From Acidobacteriaceae bacterium (lineage in GTDB: Bacteria; Acidobacteriota; Terriglobia; Bryobacterales; Bryobacteraceae), in contig JAFAQG010000233.1 in assembly GCA_019246575.1 (NCBI GenBank), positions 1 to 7,393 of the forward strand: 7,393 bases of DNA, in the 5' to 3' direction. The notes under the pieces are model-generated. The model had not been told where the DNA came from. It did no database searches and saw nothing but the letters and a program-made list of their open reading frames with translations. A program made the position numbers and the translations under genes. Shown in pieces: positions 1-5,654 of this stretch (its first letter is position 1; each line of letters begins with the position of its first letter).

Positions 1-223
1 GTTCCTCAAGGGCGCTGGTGCGTTGTTGGAACGTGAAACGCGCATCATCCCATAGCGAGTAATCCTCGACCGCTTGAGGCGCTTGTGTCGTCTCCTCTTC
101 CTCGCCGATCTCAAGACCGCTCTCTCGCTCGGCGACACGCCGGATGATCTGGAGTGCGCTGGGTTGCGGCGAGCTGCTCGAAAAGAGATTACGCTGCGGA
201 AACTGCGGAACCGGTGTAGGCAT
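1..223 (-). CDS. Hypothetical protein, N-terminal part (runs off left edge)
   Basis: An open frame of 74 codons starts at an ATG whose first base is 223 and continues without a stop to the left edge. Its SD, AAGGAG at 232-237, is 8 nt from the ATG and lies inside the end of the exonuclease-domain gene, so the two genes overlap by 35 nt and are probably translated as one operon. The visible protein begins MPTPVPQFPQRNLF, is rich in Pro, Gln and Ser, has a possible helix (ALQIIRRVAERESG) around residues 23-36 and then an acidic run (EIGEEEE). No catalytic motif or known domain is recognisable in this N-terminal part, which looks disordered. The start is well supported by the SD; the function is unknown. 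Confidence 0.7.
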   Translation of the reverse strand, partial: MPTPVPQFPQRNLFSSSSPQPSALQIIRRVAERESGLEIGEEEETTQAPQAVEDYSLWDDARFTFQQRTSALEE

Positions 224-845
224 GAGAATTTCTCCTTCTGTGCTTTGCGTGCCAGACGACGGCCGCGGCGGCGAACACCTGCCACTCATAAGCAAAGCCA
301 GCGACTGTATGCTCGCGAGTCGAATACGAACCGTTCGCGCGCAGGTGAACGGTCATGCGTTTACGCGAGTGTGGATTCGGCAGACACTGCGAATACGCAG
401 CCAATTGATAGCCGTGCCAGTCCTGCGGATCGCCCGTTTTGATGTCGATCAGATATTCGGTCATGCCGATGGTGCCAACGCGGTCGAGCATGCCGCAGTA
501 ACCGGAGGCCGGTTGGAACAGGATGTATTCAATCAGGAGCTTTCCTTCCGAATCGCGGCTGATGCTGAAATGCGATTCCTGTTTGAAGCGTTCCCAGGCC
601 GCGACGTAGCCGCGGTACGGCGACAGAACGGTGTCCCAATCGAGATCATCCTCATCGAGGAACTGCGTGGTGAGATGAACCGCTCGGCCGCGTTCGCGGG
701 CCTCATCCGTATACCAGGTTGTGTCGATCAGACCCGCGTCTTTCAGGATTTGAGTCACGCTCGGGCGCTGCATCCCGGCAACCGTGTAGATGTGAGCGAT
801 TTCATCGAACTGCACGCATTCGGTGCGGGCTGGGCAAACAGGCAT
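189..845 (-). CDS. RecB/Cas4-like PD-(D/E)XK exonuclease-domain protein
   Basis: The 218-residue protein carries the ordered motifs of the RecB/AddB/Cas4 nuclease family: RGRAVH (residues 52-57), GMLD with the metal-binding Asp121, IDIKTG with Asp134 and Lys136 (the DxK motif), and QLAAY with Gln148 and Tyr151. The N-terminal segment RPSVTQILKDAGL is typical of phage and prophage members. The family cuts DNA ends in a metal-dependent way; a role in recombination or end processing by this element is inferred from the replication-type neighbours. An in-frame GTG at 872 would add nine residues, but the ATG at 845 has a strong GGGAGG 7 nt upstream and is preferred. It stops with TAA inside the next gene's 5' end. 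No Cys cluster for a Cas4-like iron-sulfur site is visible, and no helicase domain is attached. Confidence 0.85.
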   Translation of the reverse strand: MPVCPARTECVQFDEIAHIYTVAGMQRPSVTQILKDAGLIDTTWYTDEARERGRAVHLTTQFLDEDDLDWDTVLSPYRGYVAAWERFKQESHFSISRDSEGKLLIEYILFQPASGYCGMLDRVGTIGMTEYLIDIKTGDPQDWHGYQLAAYSQCLPNPHSRKRMTVHLRANGSYSTREHTVAGFAYEWQVFAAAAVVWHAKHRRRNSHAYTGSAVSAA

Positions 846-850
846 TTTGA

Positions 851-858
851 CACCTCCC
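851..858 (-). promoter_or_regulatory. Ribosome binding site deciding the exonuclease start
   Basis: On the minus strand this reads GGGAGGTG. Its GGGAGG core ends 7 nt before the ATG at 845 and lies downstream of the alternative GTG at 872. This favours the shorter 218-residue protein. Confidence 0.75.
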
Positions 859-867
859 GATGGGTTC

Positions 868-883
868 TTCACTCGTGAGTGAA
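868..883. repeat. Operator-like palindrome upstream of the exonuclease gene
   Basis: TTCACTC-GT-GAGTGAA is a perfect 7-bp inverted repeat with a 2-nt centre. It lies just upstream of the SD of the exonuclease-domain gene, and the alternative GTG at 872 falls inside it. The position suits a repressor operator or a 5'-UTR hairpin. The 8-mer CACTCGTG within it occurs again at 977-984 and, on the other strand, at 7202-7209. The regulatory role is inferred only from position and symmetry. Confidence 0.45.
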
Positions 884-964
884 AAGTGATGTATTCAGAG
901 CCTCTGCCGGGATCTGCTCAAAGGCAAAACGAATCGGCCGGTGAGCTGAGCTAAGCTTCAGACC
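884..964. other. Intergenic region between divergent genes
   Basis: This short stretch separates the minus-strand exonuclease gene from the start of the degraded plus-strand gene. No open frame is convincing. Promoters for both directions would be expected here, but only weak matches are visible: on the minus strand TTGAGC is followed 18 nt later by TGAATA. No confident promoter call is made. Confidence 0.4.
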
Positions 965-1575
965 ATGGGCTACTATCACTCGTGTGAGGCCCAGGCGCTC
1001 CGGAGGCGTTCCGGCTGATTCGGGCAGATTTCGAGAAGCTCATTCTCCCGCTGGCCGATCTCGGCTGTCCCATAGCAGGCGTCCTTGGCACCGGTTACCG
1101 GAGATCACGGACGACTACATTCAGTTCAACGGCATCCGCCACTGCGGGCACCAAAAGGTCGATGGCCCGGTGGTCAATTTTTCCAGCGGAGGACGCTTGC
1201 GGTGCCAATTCCGACCATGGCAAGCTATTCGCGGTCGCCTTTCTGGGATTGGTCACGAAGCGACGCTGCGATGGCCAATGCTGTCACGATGACCATTGGC
1301 TGGGCAAACAGTACGACCGCGGCCTTTGCAAGACTGCATTCAAGCCCCACGATGTGGCGGTCACTGCGGCATTAATCATCGCGAATCATCACTGGGGTGA
1401 AAATTTCGAGATCACGAGTTGCGGCTCGGACACCCAATGGTGGGATGCCAAACTGATTTGCGAACGAATTCTGGGCTACGGAGCTTCGTTCAAGTTTGTA
1501 CGTAACTGGAGGCCGCCGACGCCCTTGGAGTTGGGGTCTGAAGCGGTTGAGGTAATGTCGTTGGAGGAGTTGTAG
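965..1575 (+). pseudogene. Frame-broken remnant of a phage-type hypothetical gene
   Basis: Protein-like sequence runs along the plus strand but changes frame at least three times. It begins MGYYHSCEAQAL at the ATG at 965. A second frame continues as EAFRLIRADFEKLILPLADL from 1003, a third carries PEITDDYIQFNGIRHCGH around 1096-1150, and the second frame resumes from about 1190 with FLGLVTKRRCDGQCC. It then gives CKTAFKPHDVAVTAALIIAN and ITSCGSDTQWWDAKLICERI and ends at TAG 1573-1575. The pieces join in order into one plausible protein of about 200 residues, so this is read as one gene broken by small indels. The C-terminal 137 residues remain open from an internal ATG at 1162. It recalls hypothetical proteins of phage-like regions, but the name and function are unknown. 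It is the only plus-strand gene and is convergent with the Rpn gene. Confidence 0.6.
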
Positions 1576-1591
1576 GAACGCCCGAACTTAT

Positions 1592-2365
1592 TTAGCGAAA
1601 GAGATCCTCAAGGCTGGCTGCTTCGAGTACGCGGAACCCTGCCGCTTTGACTTCCTCGGCAGACAATTGGGAGAGCTTGTCCTCGACCCACTCGGGGAGC
1701 GTGCCGAATTTTCGCTCGATCTGTTGCCGCAGCAACCCTAGCTGACCCTGCAGATACACCGGCCCCAGCACTTTGTTTTCGGAAAGATCGATCGTGAACA
1801 TTCTTTGTGCCTCCTGCTGAACGGCCTCTTCCAATCCTCGCAAGCCCGCGATAATCAGCAGCGCCTGAAAGTACTCGCTTGCTTTCTCCCCGGGCAATTT
1901 CGAGAGGTTCTCCAAAATCCGCCGGACGGCGGCGTAGCTGTCCTTCAGCCGGGCGAGTATCGCTATTACATTATCGCTCGGTTCCGCGCTGGCGAGCAGC
2001 GGCTCGCTGTCCACATCGCGCATGTCGATCAGTTGATAGCGATGGGAGCCGTCCGGCCAGGTGATTTCGCTTGGCATGCGTAGCGTTTCGCGGCCGGCAT
2101 AGAGCAGAACCTGCCTCGGTATCCGGTGATGCAGTTTGCCGATCCGGCCAAGATACTCGAGCATCCGGAAAGGCATTTCGTCATCGTTTCCGCTCTGAAG
2201 TTCGATGTGGATCAATTCGCCATCGGCGGTTTCACCGAGCATGTCGATGCTTGGCTTTTGCACTTTGGGTAGTTCCGTTTCGAGCCATCTCGCCACCGGT
2301 CGTCCCGCAACGCGCGCGAAGGAATTGCGCAGCAGGAGTTTGAGAACAACATCAAAATGATGCAT
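1592..2365 (-). CDS. Rpn family PD-(D/E)XK nuclease/transposase-like protein
   Basis: The 257-residue protein matches the Rpn (recombination-promoting nuclease, formerly putative transposase) group of the PD-(D/E)XK superfamily. Visible signs are DVVLKLLLR near the N-terminus, the catalytic-type Asp41 (IDMLGE) and the E-x-Q motif IELQSGND with Glu55 and Gln57, followed by the RMLEYLGRIGKL helix. The C-terminal 37 residues (FGTLPEWVEDKLSQLS...LEDLF) resemble the DUF4351 tail often found on these proteins. Family members are metal-dependent DNA endonucleases that raise recombination; proteins of this kind are common and often multicopy in some genomes. Length and motifs suggest an intact gene. 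The SD is probably GGAAGG at 2374-2379, 8 nt from the ATG. It ends with TAA, convergent with the degraded plus-strand gene. It may be a later insertion into the replication module and not a functional part of it. Confidence 0.85.
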   Translation of the reverse strand: MHHFDVVLKLLLRNSFARVAGRPVARWLETELPKVQKPSIDMLGETADGELIHIELQSGNDDEMPFRMLEYLGRIGKLHHRIPRQVLLYAGRETLRMPSEITWPDGSHRYQLIDMRDVDSEPLLASAEPSDNVIAILARLKDSYAAVRRILENLSKLPGEKASEYFQALLIIAGLRGLEEAVQQEAQRMFTIDLSENKVLGPVYLQGQLGLLRQQIERKFGTLPEWVEDKLSQLSAEEVKAAGFRVLEAASLEDLFR

Positions 2366-2539
2366 ATTTCCTGCCTTCCGCCGCGCTTCGCAGAGCGAAT
2401 CTCAATCGGGCAGTCACAGATGGATGTATCTTTGCGGGACCCAAAAGAGCGTGCGTGCGAGCGGCGTGTCAATCTAAGGTTCACATGGCGGTTCTCGGAA
2501 TGCTGTCATCAGGTAGGAAGAGGCAAGACTGCCCGACGA
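2366..2539. other. Intergenic region upstream of the Rpn gene
   Basis: No credible gene is seen on either strand. A perfect TTGACA hexamer lies on the minus strand (complement of 2467-2472), but at 17 nt spacing the would-be -10 is CTCTTT, a poor match. The Rpn gene may have its own promoter here, but the sequence does not establish one. Confidence 0.4.
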
Positions 2540-2932
2540 TTATTCCGGCAGGCCGTTGCTGGATCCGGTTTTCTTCTCGGGACGTTCGTCCGGATCGAAT
2601 AGCCGGCTCTGATAATCCGCAGATATCATGTCTTCGACCTTTATGATCTGGCCAGTGGCAACGGCAACAAAACTCTTCCGCCCTTTCTCGGGTGTTTCGA
2701 ACAGTACATCGCACTCGACTTCCTGGCGATCCAGTCCAAGATTGATGCGTGCGGAGAGCTCCTCGATCTGCTTCTGCTTTTCACCGATTGCTGCCTTAAA
2801 CTCATCAATGGCAACCTTTTTCTGCATGAGCAGTTCGCCGATATCCTGCAGCAAACGCGCTTGTTGCTTACCGAGGCCGGCTAGCTCCGGTTCCGTCAAC
2901 GGCCGCTCGATCGATGTCGTAACAGTGCCCAT
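2540..2932 (-). CDS. Coiled-coil phage-type hypothetical protein
   Basis: The 130-residue protein has a charged helical stretch at about residues 20-65 (LLQDIGELLMQKKVAIDEFK and onward), which should form a coiled coil. A short beta-type segment follows, VECDVLFETPEKGRKSFV, then ATGQIIKVEDM (about residues 72-102) and a disordered hydrophilic tail. Small proteins with this plan, a coiled coil followed by a 'V-x-C... TG-x-I-x-x-x-x-M' segment, occur in phage-like regions near ssb genes; this comparison is from memory. No catalytic residue stands out. The ATG at 2932 has AGGAG at 2945-2949, but the 12-nt spacing is long. The gene lies 55 nt downstream of the ssb stop and is probably co-transcribed with it. 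Function unknown. Confidence 0.7.
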   Translation of the reverse strand: MGTVTTSIERPLTEPELAGLGKQQARLLQDIGELLMQKKVAIDEFKAAIGEKQKQIEELSARINLGLDRQEVECDVLFETPEKGRKSFVAVATGQIIKVEDMISADYQSRLFDPDERPEKKTGSSNGLPE

Positions 2933-2987
2933 ACTGAACGAACTCTCCTACATATCACTGGAAGATACTAAGTGGTAATCGAACCGT

Positions 2988-3467
2988 TCAGAACGGCACA
3001 TCGTCGTCCGTAATGCCCATATTGTCGAACTGATCGTTCTCGGCCGCTGTCGCAGGCCCACGGCCGTTGCCGCTTGCTTGTGTCGCTCGGCGCGCATCCG
3101 TACGTTGTGACCGCGCACCGGACGCTTGGTCGTCGCGGCCGCCGAGCAGGATGATGTCTTCGGCGATGACCTCGGTGACATACACCTTTCTGCCCTCCTG
3201 GTCGTTATAGCTGCGCGATTGCAGCCGGCCTTCAACGTGGACCTGCTTTCCTTTGGTCAAGTAATTGGCCAGATTCTCCTTGCGCCAGGCGGTGACGTTC
3301 GTCTAGTTCGTTTCTTCTTTCCACTCGTCGCTCTGCTGATCTTACCAACTACGGGTTGTGGCAACAGAGAAACGAGTACACGGGACACCTGAGGGCGTAA
3401 ACCTCGTCTCAGCATCACGTCCCAAATTCCCAATCAAAAATACTTTATTTACACTCCGGGACGCCAT
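2988..3467 (-). pseudogene. ssb: Single-stranded DNA-binding protein gene with two in-frame stops
   Basis: A complete 159-codon SSB frame can be read from the ATG at 3467 to TGA at 2988-2990. It begins [20 protein letters not shown] and continues [19 protein letters not shown], stop, DQQSDEWKEETN, stop, TNVTAWRKENLANYLTKGKQ, VHVEGRLQSRSYNDQEGRK, a Gly/Arg/Gln-rich linker and the acidic tip ITDDDVPF that recruits SSB partners. The first stop is TAA at codon 42 (3342-3344), where the family usually has Lys. The second is TAG at codon 55 (3303-3305), where the family usually has Trp. There is no frameshift, and the SD AAGGAGG (3478-3484) is intact. Neighbouring genes use TAA and TAG as real stops, so reassignment is unlikely. 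As it stands the gene would give a 41-residue fragment; an internal TTG at 3260 could only give the C-terminal part of the fold. It is probably a recent pseudogene, with host SSB substituting. Confidence 0.88.
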
Positions 3468-3698
3468 TAGTTGCGGCCCTCCTTTCTTTTCCTATCGGTC
3501 CGAGCGGCTCGTCTGTCATCGACGGTTCTTGCAAGATCTGATCGAGGCGTGCGTCCAAATAGTTGCCGGCGTGGCATAGTTTCCGCTATGCGAAGTGATC
3601 CGCGAGCGCGTCGCGCCTCAGCCAGAAACGATCTCGGAAGCTTCGCGATTCGCACGAACTTCCGGGTCACTGAACGCACTGATGCAGATAGTTTTCAC
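3468..3698 (-). pseudogene. Frame-broken small gene upstream of ssb
   Basis: A strong SD (AGGAGG, 3704-3709) stands 5 nt before a GTG at 3698, starting a frame that reads MKTICISAFSDPEVRANREA and stops at TGA 3618-3620 after 26 codons. In another frame, protein-like sequence continues: RRDALADHFA, a stop, then GNYLDARLDQILQEPSMTDE and [12 protein letters not shown] just before the ssb start. The good initiation site combined with a split coding signal suggests a small gene of about 75-80 residues broken by an indel and a nonsense mutation. A 70-codon Arg-rich frame in the third phase ends TAATG at the ssb start, but it lacks its own SD and looks like a shadow. No family is recognised. Alternatively a genuine 26-residue leader peptide is translated ahead of ssb. 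Confidence 0.4.
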
Positions 3699-3717
3699 GT
3701 AATCCTCCTGAACAAAC

Positions 3718-3737
3718 GCACATGCAAATGTATGTGC
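3718..3737. repeat. Imperfect palindrome upstream of the ssb-side genes
   Basis: The 20-nt sequence GCACATGCAAATGTATGTGC has 6-bp perfect outer arms (GCACAT/ATGTGC), with further pairing interrupted by one mismatch. It lies 8 nt upstream of the AGGAGG of the broken small gene, in the 104-nt gap after the membrane-protein gene. It could be an operator or a weak hairpin. There is no T-run on either side, so a terminator is unlikely. No convincing promoter hexamers were found in this gap. Confidence 0.35.
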
Positions 3738-3802
3738 CCGAGTTGACGTCCTGAATCATCCGCTCTTGTGAATCGCGAACATCGGGATGCGAACGGCGAT
3801 TC

Positions 3803-4258
3803 TCATAAGCAGTGGGCCGCCTCAGCGATCGCGCGCTGATGCCAAGCCAGGACGGGCCGCGCGAGGCGAAACAAACCGCAGACCAGAGCGAACAGAACCA
3901 ACCAGGCTGCCAATACAGCGAACCATTGGCCTTGAATCCACCCCACAACGCGGCTGGCAGCAGGAGATTGAGTGATCACTTGTGCGAGGCCCTCGAGTCC
4001 CCACACGGCTCCAATCCAGACAAACGCAAGCAGCTGGAGCAAAAGCGTGGCGAGTGCCAGACGAGGCACTACCGCCTTGGTTGAGCTGTCAGACGCCACT
4101 TGCATGCGTCTCGCGCGCCGCAGCTTCCAGACGGTAATGCCGATCGCGACGACCGACCACACAAACGCGGAGCGATTCAGTGATAAGCAAACAGCCGGAA
4201 CAACAAGCAGCGGGATGGCCAATAACGGACTAGCAATCAAAAGCTTTCCAATACGCAC
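3803..4258 (-). CDS. Small integral membrane protein, about four helices
   Basis: The preferred start is the GTG at 4258, giving 151 residues (MRIGKLLIASPLLAIPLL...). GGAGG lies 6 nt upstream and overlaps the TAG of the PLD-nuclease gene. A longer frame back to 4366 lies entirely inside that gene and is rejected. Hydrophobic segments are visible at about residues 4-26, 30-46, 64-87 and 109-131. A basic loop (KLRRARR, 45-51) follows the second helix and is probably cytoplasmic. No enzymatic motif or known family is recognised. The 10-nt gap and shared stop/SD imply translational coupling to the upstream nuclease, so the two products may work together at the membrane. A holin, an immunity or exclusion protein, or a channel subunit are all possible, with nothing in the sequence to choose between them. 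Confidence 0.72.
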   Translation of the reverse strand: MRIGKLLIASPLLAIPLLVVPAVCLSLNRSAFVWSVVAIGITVWKLRRARRMQVASDSSTKAVVPRLALATLLLQLLAFVWIGAVWGLEGLAQVITQSPAASRVVGWIQGQWFAVLAAWLVLFALVCGLFRLARPVLAWHQRAIAEAAHCL

Positions 4259-4264
4259 GATTAG

Positions 4265-4271
4265 CCTCCTA
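4265..4271 (-). promoter_or_regulatory. SD fused to the stop codon of the upstream gene
   Basis: On the minus strand TAGGAGG contains both the TAG stop of the PLD-nuclease gene and the GGAGG that serves the GTG at 4258, 6 nt further on. The arrangement implies termination-reinitiation coupling and fixes the membrane-protein start. Confidence 0.7.
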
Positions 4272-4925
4272 TTGCACGATCCGGTTCGAGGGCCGGTTCC
4301 ACATTTCGTCAAACTTGCGTTCGAATGCCGCCAGTTCTTTGGGCTCCGCCGTAAACCACAACGCATTATCCTGAAAGCGCTCCGATCCGATCGACCAGTT
4401 CGCGCTACCTTCGCGCAGCGTGCCCGTATGATCCGCGCAGTCGACGCAATAATCTTTCTGGTGCATCAGGTCCTTCGCCAAACCCCCTTTGACGCGAATA
4501 TGAACGTTAGCCACACCCCGGAGAAGATCGGTGGTGCTCGGGTGACCGCGATGGGAGTGGGCCTGTTCCGAGTCGAACTGTTCCTGATCGCGGTAGATCC
4601 GGATGACCGGACCGTGTGCCGCAAGCTCCTTGAGAACCTGCGCCAATTCTCGATCCGTGAAGGCGTACATGCTGATATCGACCCGCACGCGCGTCTTCCG
4701 GAGCTGCTCGATATCGAAGCGCTCCAGATTCTCACCGGGCGCAAAGTGCATCATCGGAGGGCGCAGTAGTTGATGTCCCTGTTCGACCAGGCGGCCGCTC
4801 TGCTGAAAAACGGGATCATTGCGGAATGCCTGCGCAATCGCATCATGAAACAGCAGCACCACAAACAGCGCCGCGCCCGCGAGCAGGGCGAAACTCTTCA
4901 GACTGCCGCGAAACATTCCGAACAT
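4269..4925 (-). CDS. Membrane-anchored phospholipase D-family nuclease
   Basis: The 218-residue protein has an N-terminal hydrophobic segment (about residues 9-27, SFALLAGAALFVVLLF) acting as a signal peptide or anchor. It is followed by a single PLD-type domain. The early strand VRVDISMYAFTDRELAQVL (80-98) is characteristic of the Nuc-like subgroup. The HKD motif HQKDYCVD supplies His155, Lys157 and Asp162, then GSANWS (173-178) and FQDNALWF follow. One HKD motif per chain implies a homodimer, as in bacterial Nuc endonuclease. Those proteins cleave DNA or RNA without metal through a phosphohistidine intermediate and are often periplasmic and carried on conjugative plasmids. The motif His, Lys and Asp are all present, so it is probably active. 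The ATG at 4925 lies 3 nt after the stop of the upstream gene with only a weak SD, implying coupled translation. A phospholipase activity cannot be excluded. Confidence 0.85.
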   Translation of the reverse strand: MFGMFRGSLKSFALLAGAALFVVLLFHDAIAQAFRNDPVFQQSGRLVEQGHQLLRPPMMHFAPGENLERFDIEQLRKTRVRVDISMYAFTDRELAQVLKELAAHGPVIRIYRDQEQFDSEQAHSHRGHPSTTDLLRGVANVHIRVKGGLAKDLMHQKDYCVDCADHTGTLREGSANWSIGSERFQDNALWFTAEPKELAAFERKFDEMWNRPSNRIVQ

Positions 4926-4928
4926 CAG

Positions 4929-5654
4929 CTAGTCCCCGTGACCACTGATGATTTGTTGTTGTTGTTTGACGCGCGCCTGAAGGTAGTGCGAATGCCGGCA
5001 GCCCAAACACGACACGCCTTCAACGGCAGCCTTCAATGCGACCTGATAAGCTTCGGGCACCGGGACCTCATCGCCGCCGCGTGTGCTGAATGTGGGCAGC
5101 ACGGCGCCGCGAAACGCTTTCTCTTTGTTCCAGAGCTCCAGCCCCAGGAATCCATGGCCGCGAAAGGCCATGCTGCTCACCAGCTTCGGCTTGCCATCGG
5201 CAGTTTGTGTCGCATGTTTGGTCATCGCGACTTCGTAATTCCGCTGCAGCCGGAACACTTCGATGCGCAGAAGCGTCGGCGCGACCACGACTGCATGCGT
5301 TTGATTGGGTGCGATCGCATCCAGCGGGTGCAGCCATTCGAGTGCTTGACCGTCCTCGGCAGCAAACGTCACGTAATGACCGATATGTTCCACCGCGCCA
5401 CCCGATTCGGTGCCTCGCACAACGGGACCGTGGCTGCTCGGAGCAATGCTCATCGCACGCCAGGCCGTGATGCGGAGGCGCCGTAACTCCTGCCGGTACT
5501 CTTCGGGTAGGGACACGCCGCGATCATCGAGAACCTGCCGGTGTCCGCGAGCGGCGCCGTTCGTCGCTTTAGCGGGGTCTTTCTCCGCTCGAAGCGGCCG
5601 GCCGTTTGCGGCTATTTGAGCCAACATTGGGTCGTTTTCAAAAACGTTCGGCAT
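4929..5654 (-). CDS. Hypothetical protein with C-terminal CxxCxHxH motif
   Basis: The 241-residue soluble protein starts at an ATG with AGGAGG (5659-5664) 4 nt upstream; its first 43 nt overlap the end of the preceding gene. The N-terminal 60 residues are polar, and residues about 70-200 look like a mixed alpha/beta globular domain (HVVTFAAEDG-like segments around 92-102, LLRIEVFRLQRNYEVAMTKH at 128-147). Near the C-terminus CLGCRHSHYL (Cys216, Cys219, His221, His223) could bind a metal; a Gln-rich tail (QQQQ) follows. No family is recognised and no signal or membrane segment is seen. Its place between the primase-side genes and the coupled PLD nuclease suggests a shared transcript, but gives no specific function. 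Confidence 0.7.
   Translation of the reverse strand: MPNVFENDPMLAQIAANGRPLRAEKDPAKATNGAARGHRQVLDDRGVSLPEEYRQELRRLRITAWRAMSIAPSSHGPVVRGTESGGAVEHIGHYVTFAAEDGQALEWLHPLDAIAPNQTHAVVVAPTLLRIEVFRLQRNYEVAMTKHATQTADGKPKLVSSMAFRGHGFLGLELWNKEKAFRGAVLPTFSTRGGDEVPVPEAYQVALKAAVEGVSCLGCRHSHYLQARVKQQQQIISGHGD

Noticed and set aside
144..878. A long plus-strand open frame opposite the exonuclease gene
   Set aside because: It lies antisense to a protein with clear RecB-family motifs and has no recognisable domain or good SD, so it is a shadow frame.
1274..1300. An inverted repeat, GCCAATG/CATTGGC, with a 13-nt loop
   Set aside because: It is internal to the degraded gene, short, lacks a T-run, and shows no sign of being a terminator or transposon end.
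828..1311. A 14-nt direct repeat, GGCTGGGCAAACAG, at 828-841 and 1298-1311
   Set aside because: Both copies lie in coding or degraded coding sequence, and one such pair in a window this size is near chance. No element boundary is seen beside them.
2467..2472. A perfect TTGACA -35 hexamer on the minus strand upstream of the Rpn gene
   Set aside because: The sequence at the right spacing (CTCTTT) is a poor -10, so a promoter cannot be supported.
2988..3467. Alternative genetic code as the explanation of the ssb stops
   Set aside because: Both TAA and TAG would need to be sense for different amino acids, while the exonuclease, Rpn, primase, PLD and hypothetical genes end at TAA or TAG exactly where overlapping or adjacent genes start.
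3467..3679. A 70-codon Arg-rich minus-strand frame ending TAATG at the ssb start
   Set aside because: It has no SD of its own, and the strong SD nearby serves a GTG in another frame. Its composition looks like an out-of-frame reading. The TAATG join is noted but is probably chance.
3972..5486. Two long plus-strand frames (3972-4769 and 4770-5486)
   Set aside because: Both lie antisense to the PLD nuclease and its neighbours; the minus frames carry real motifs and SD sites.
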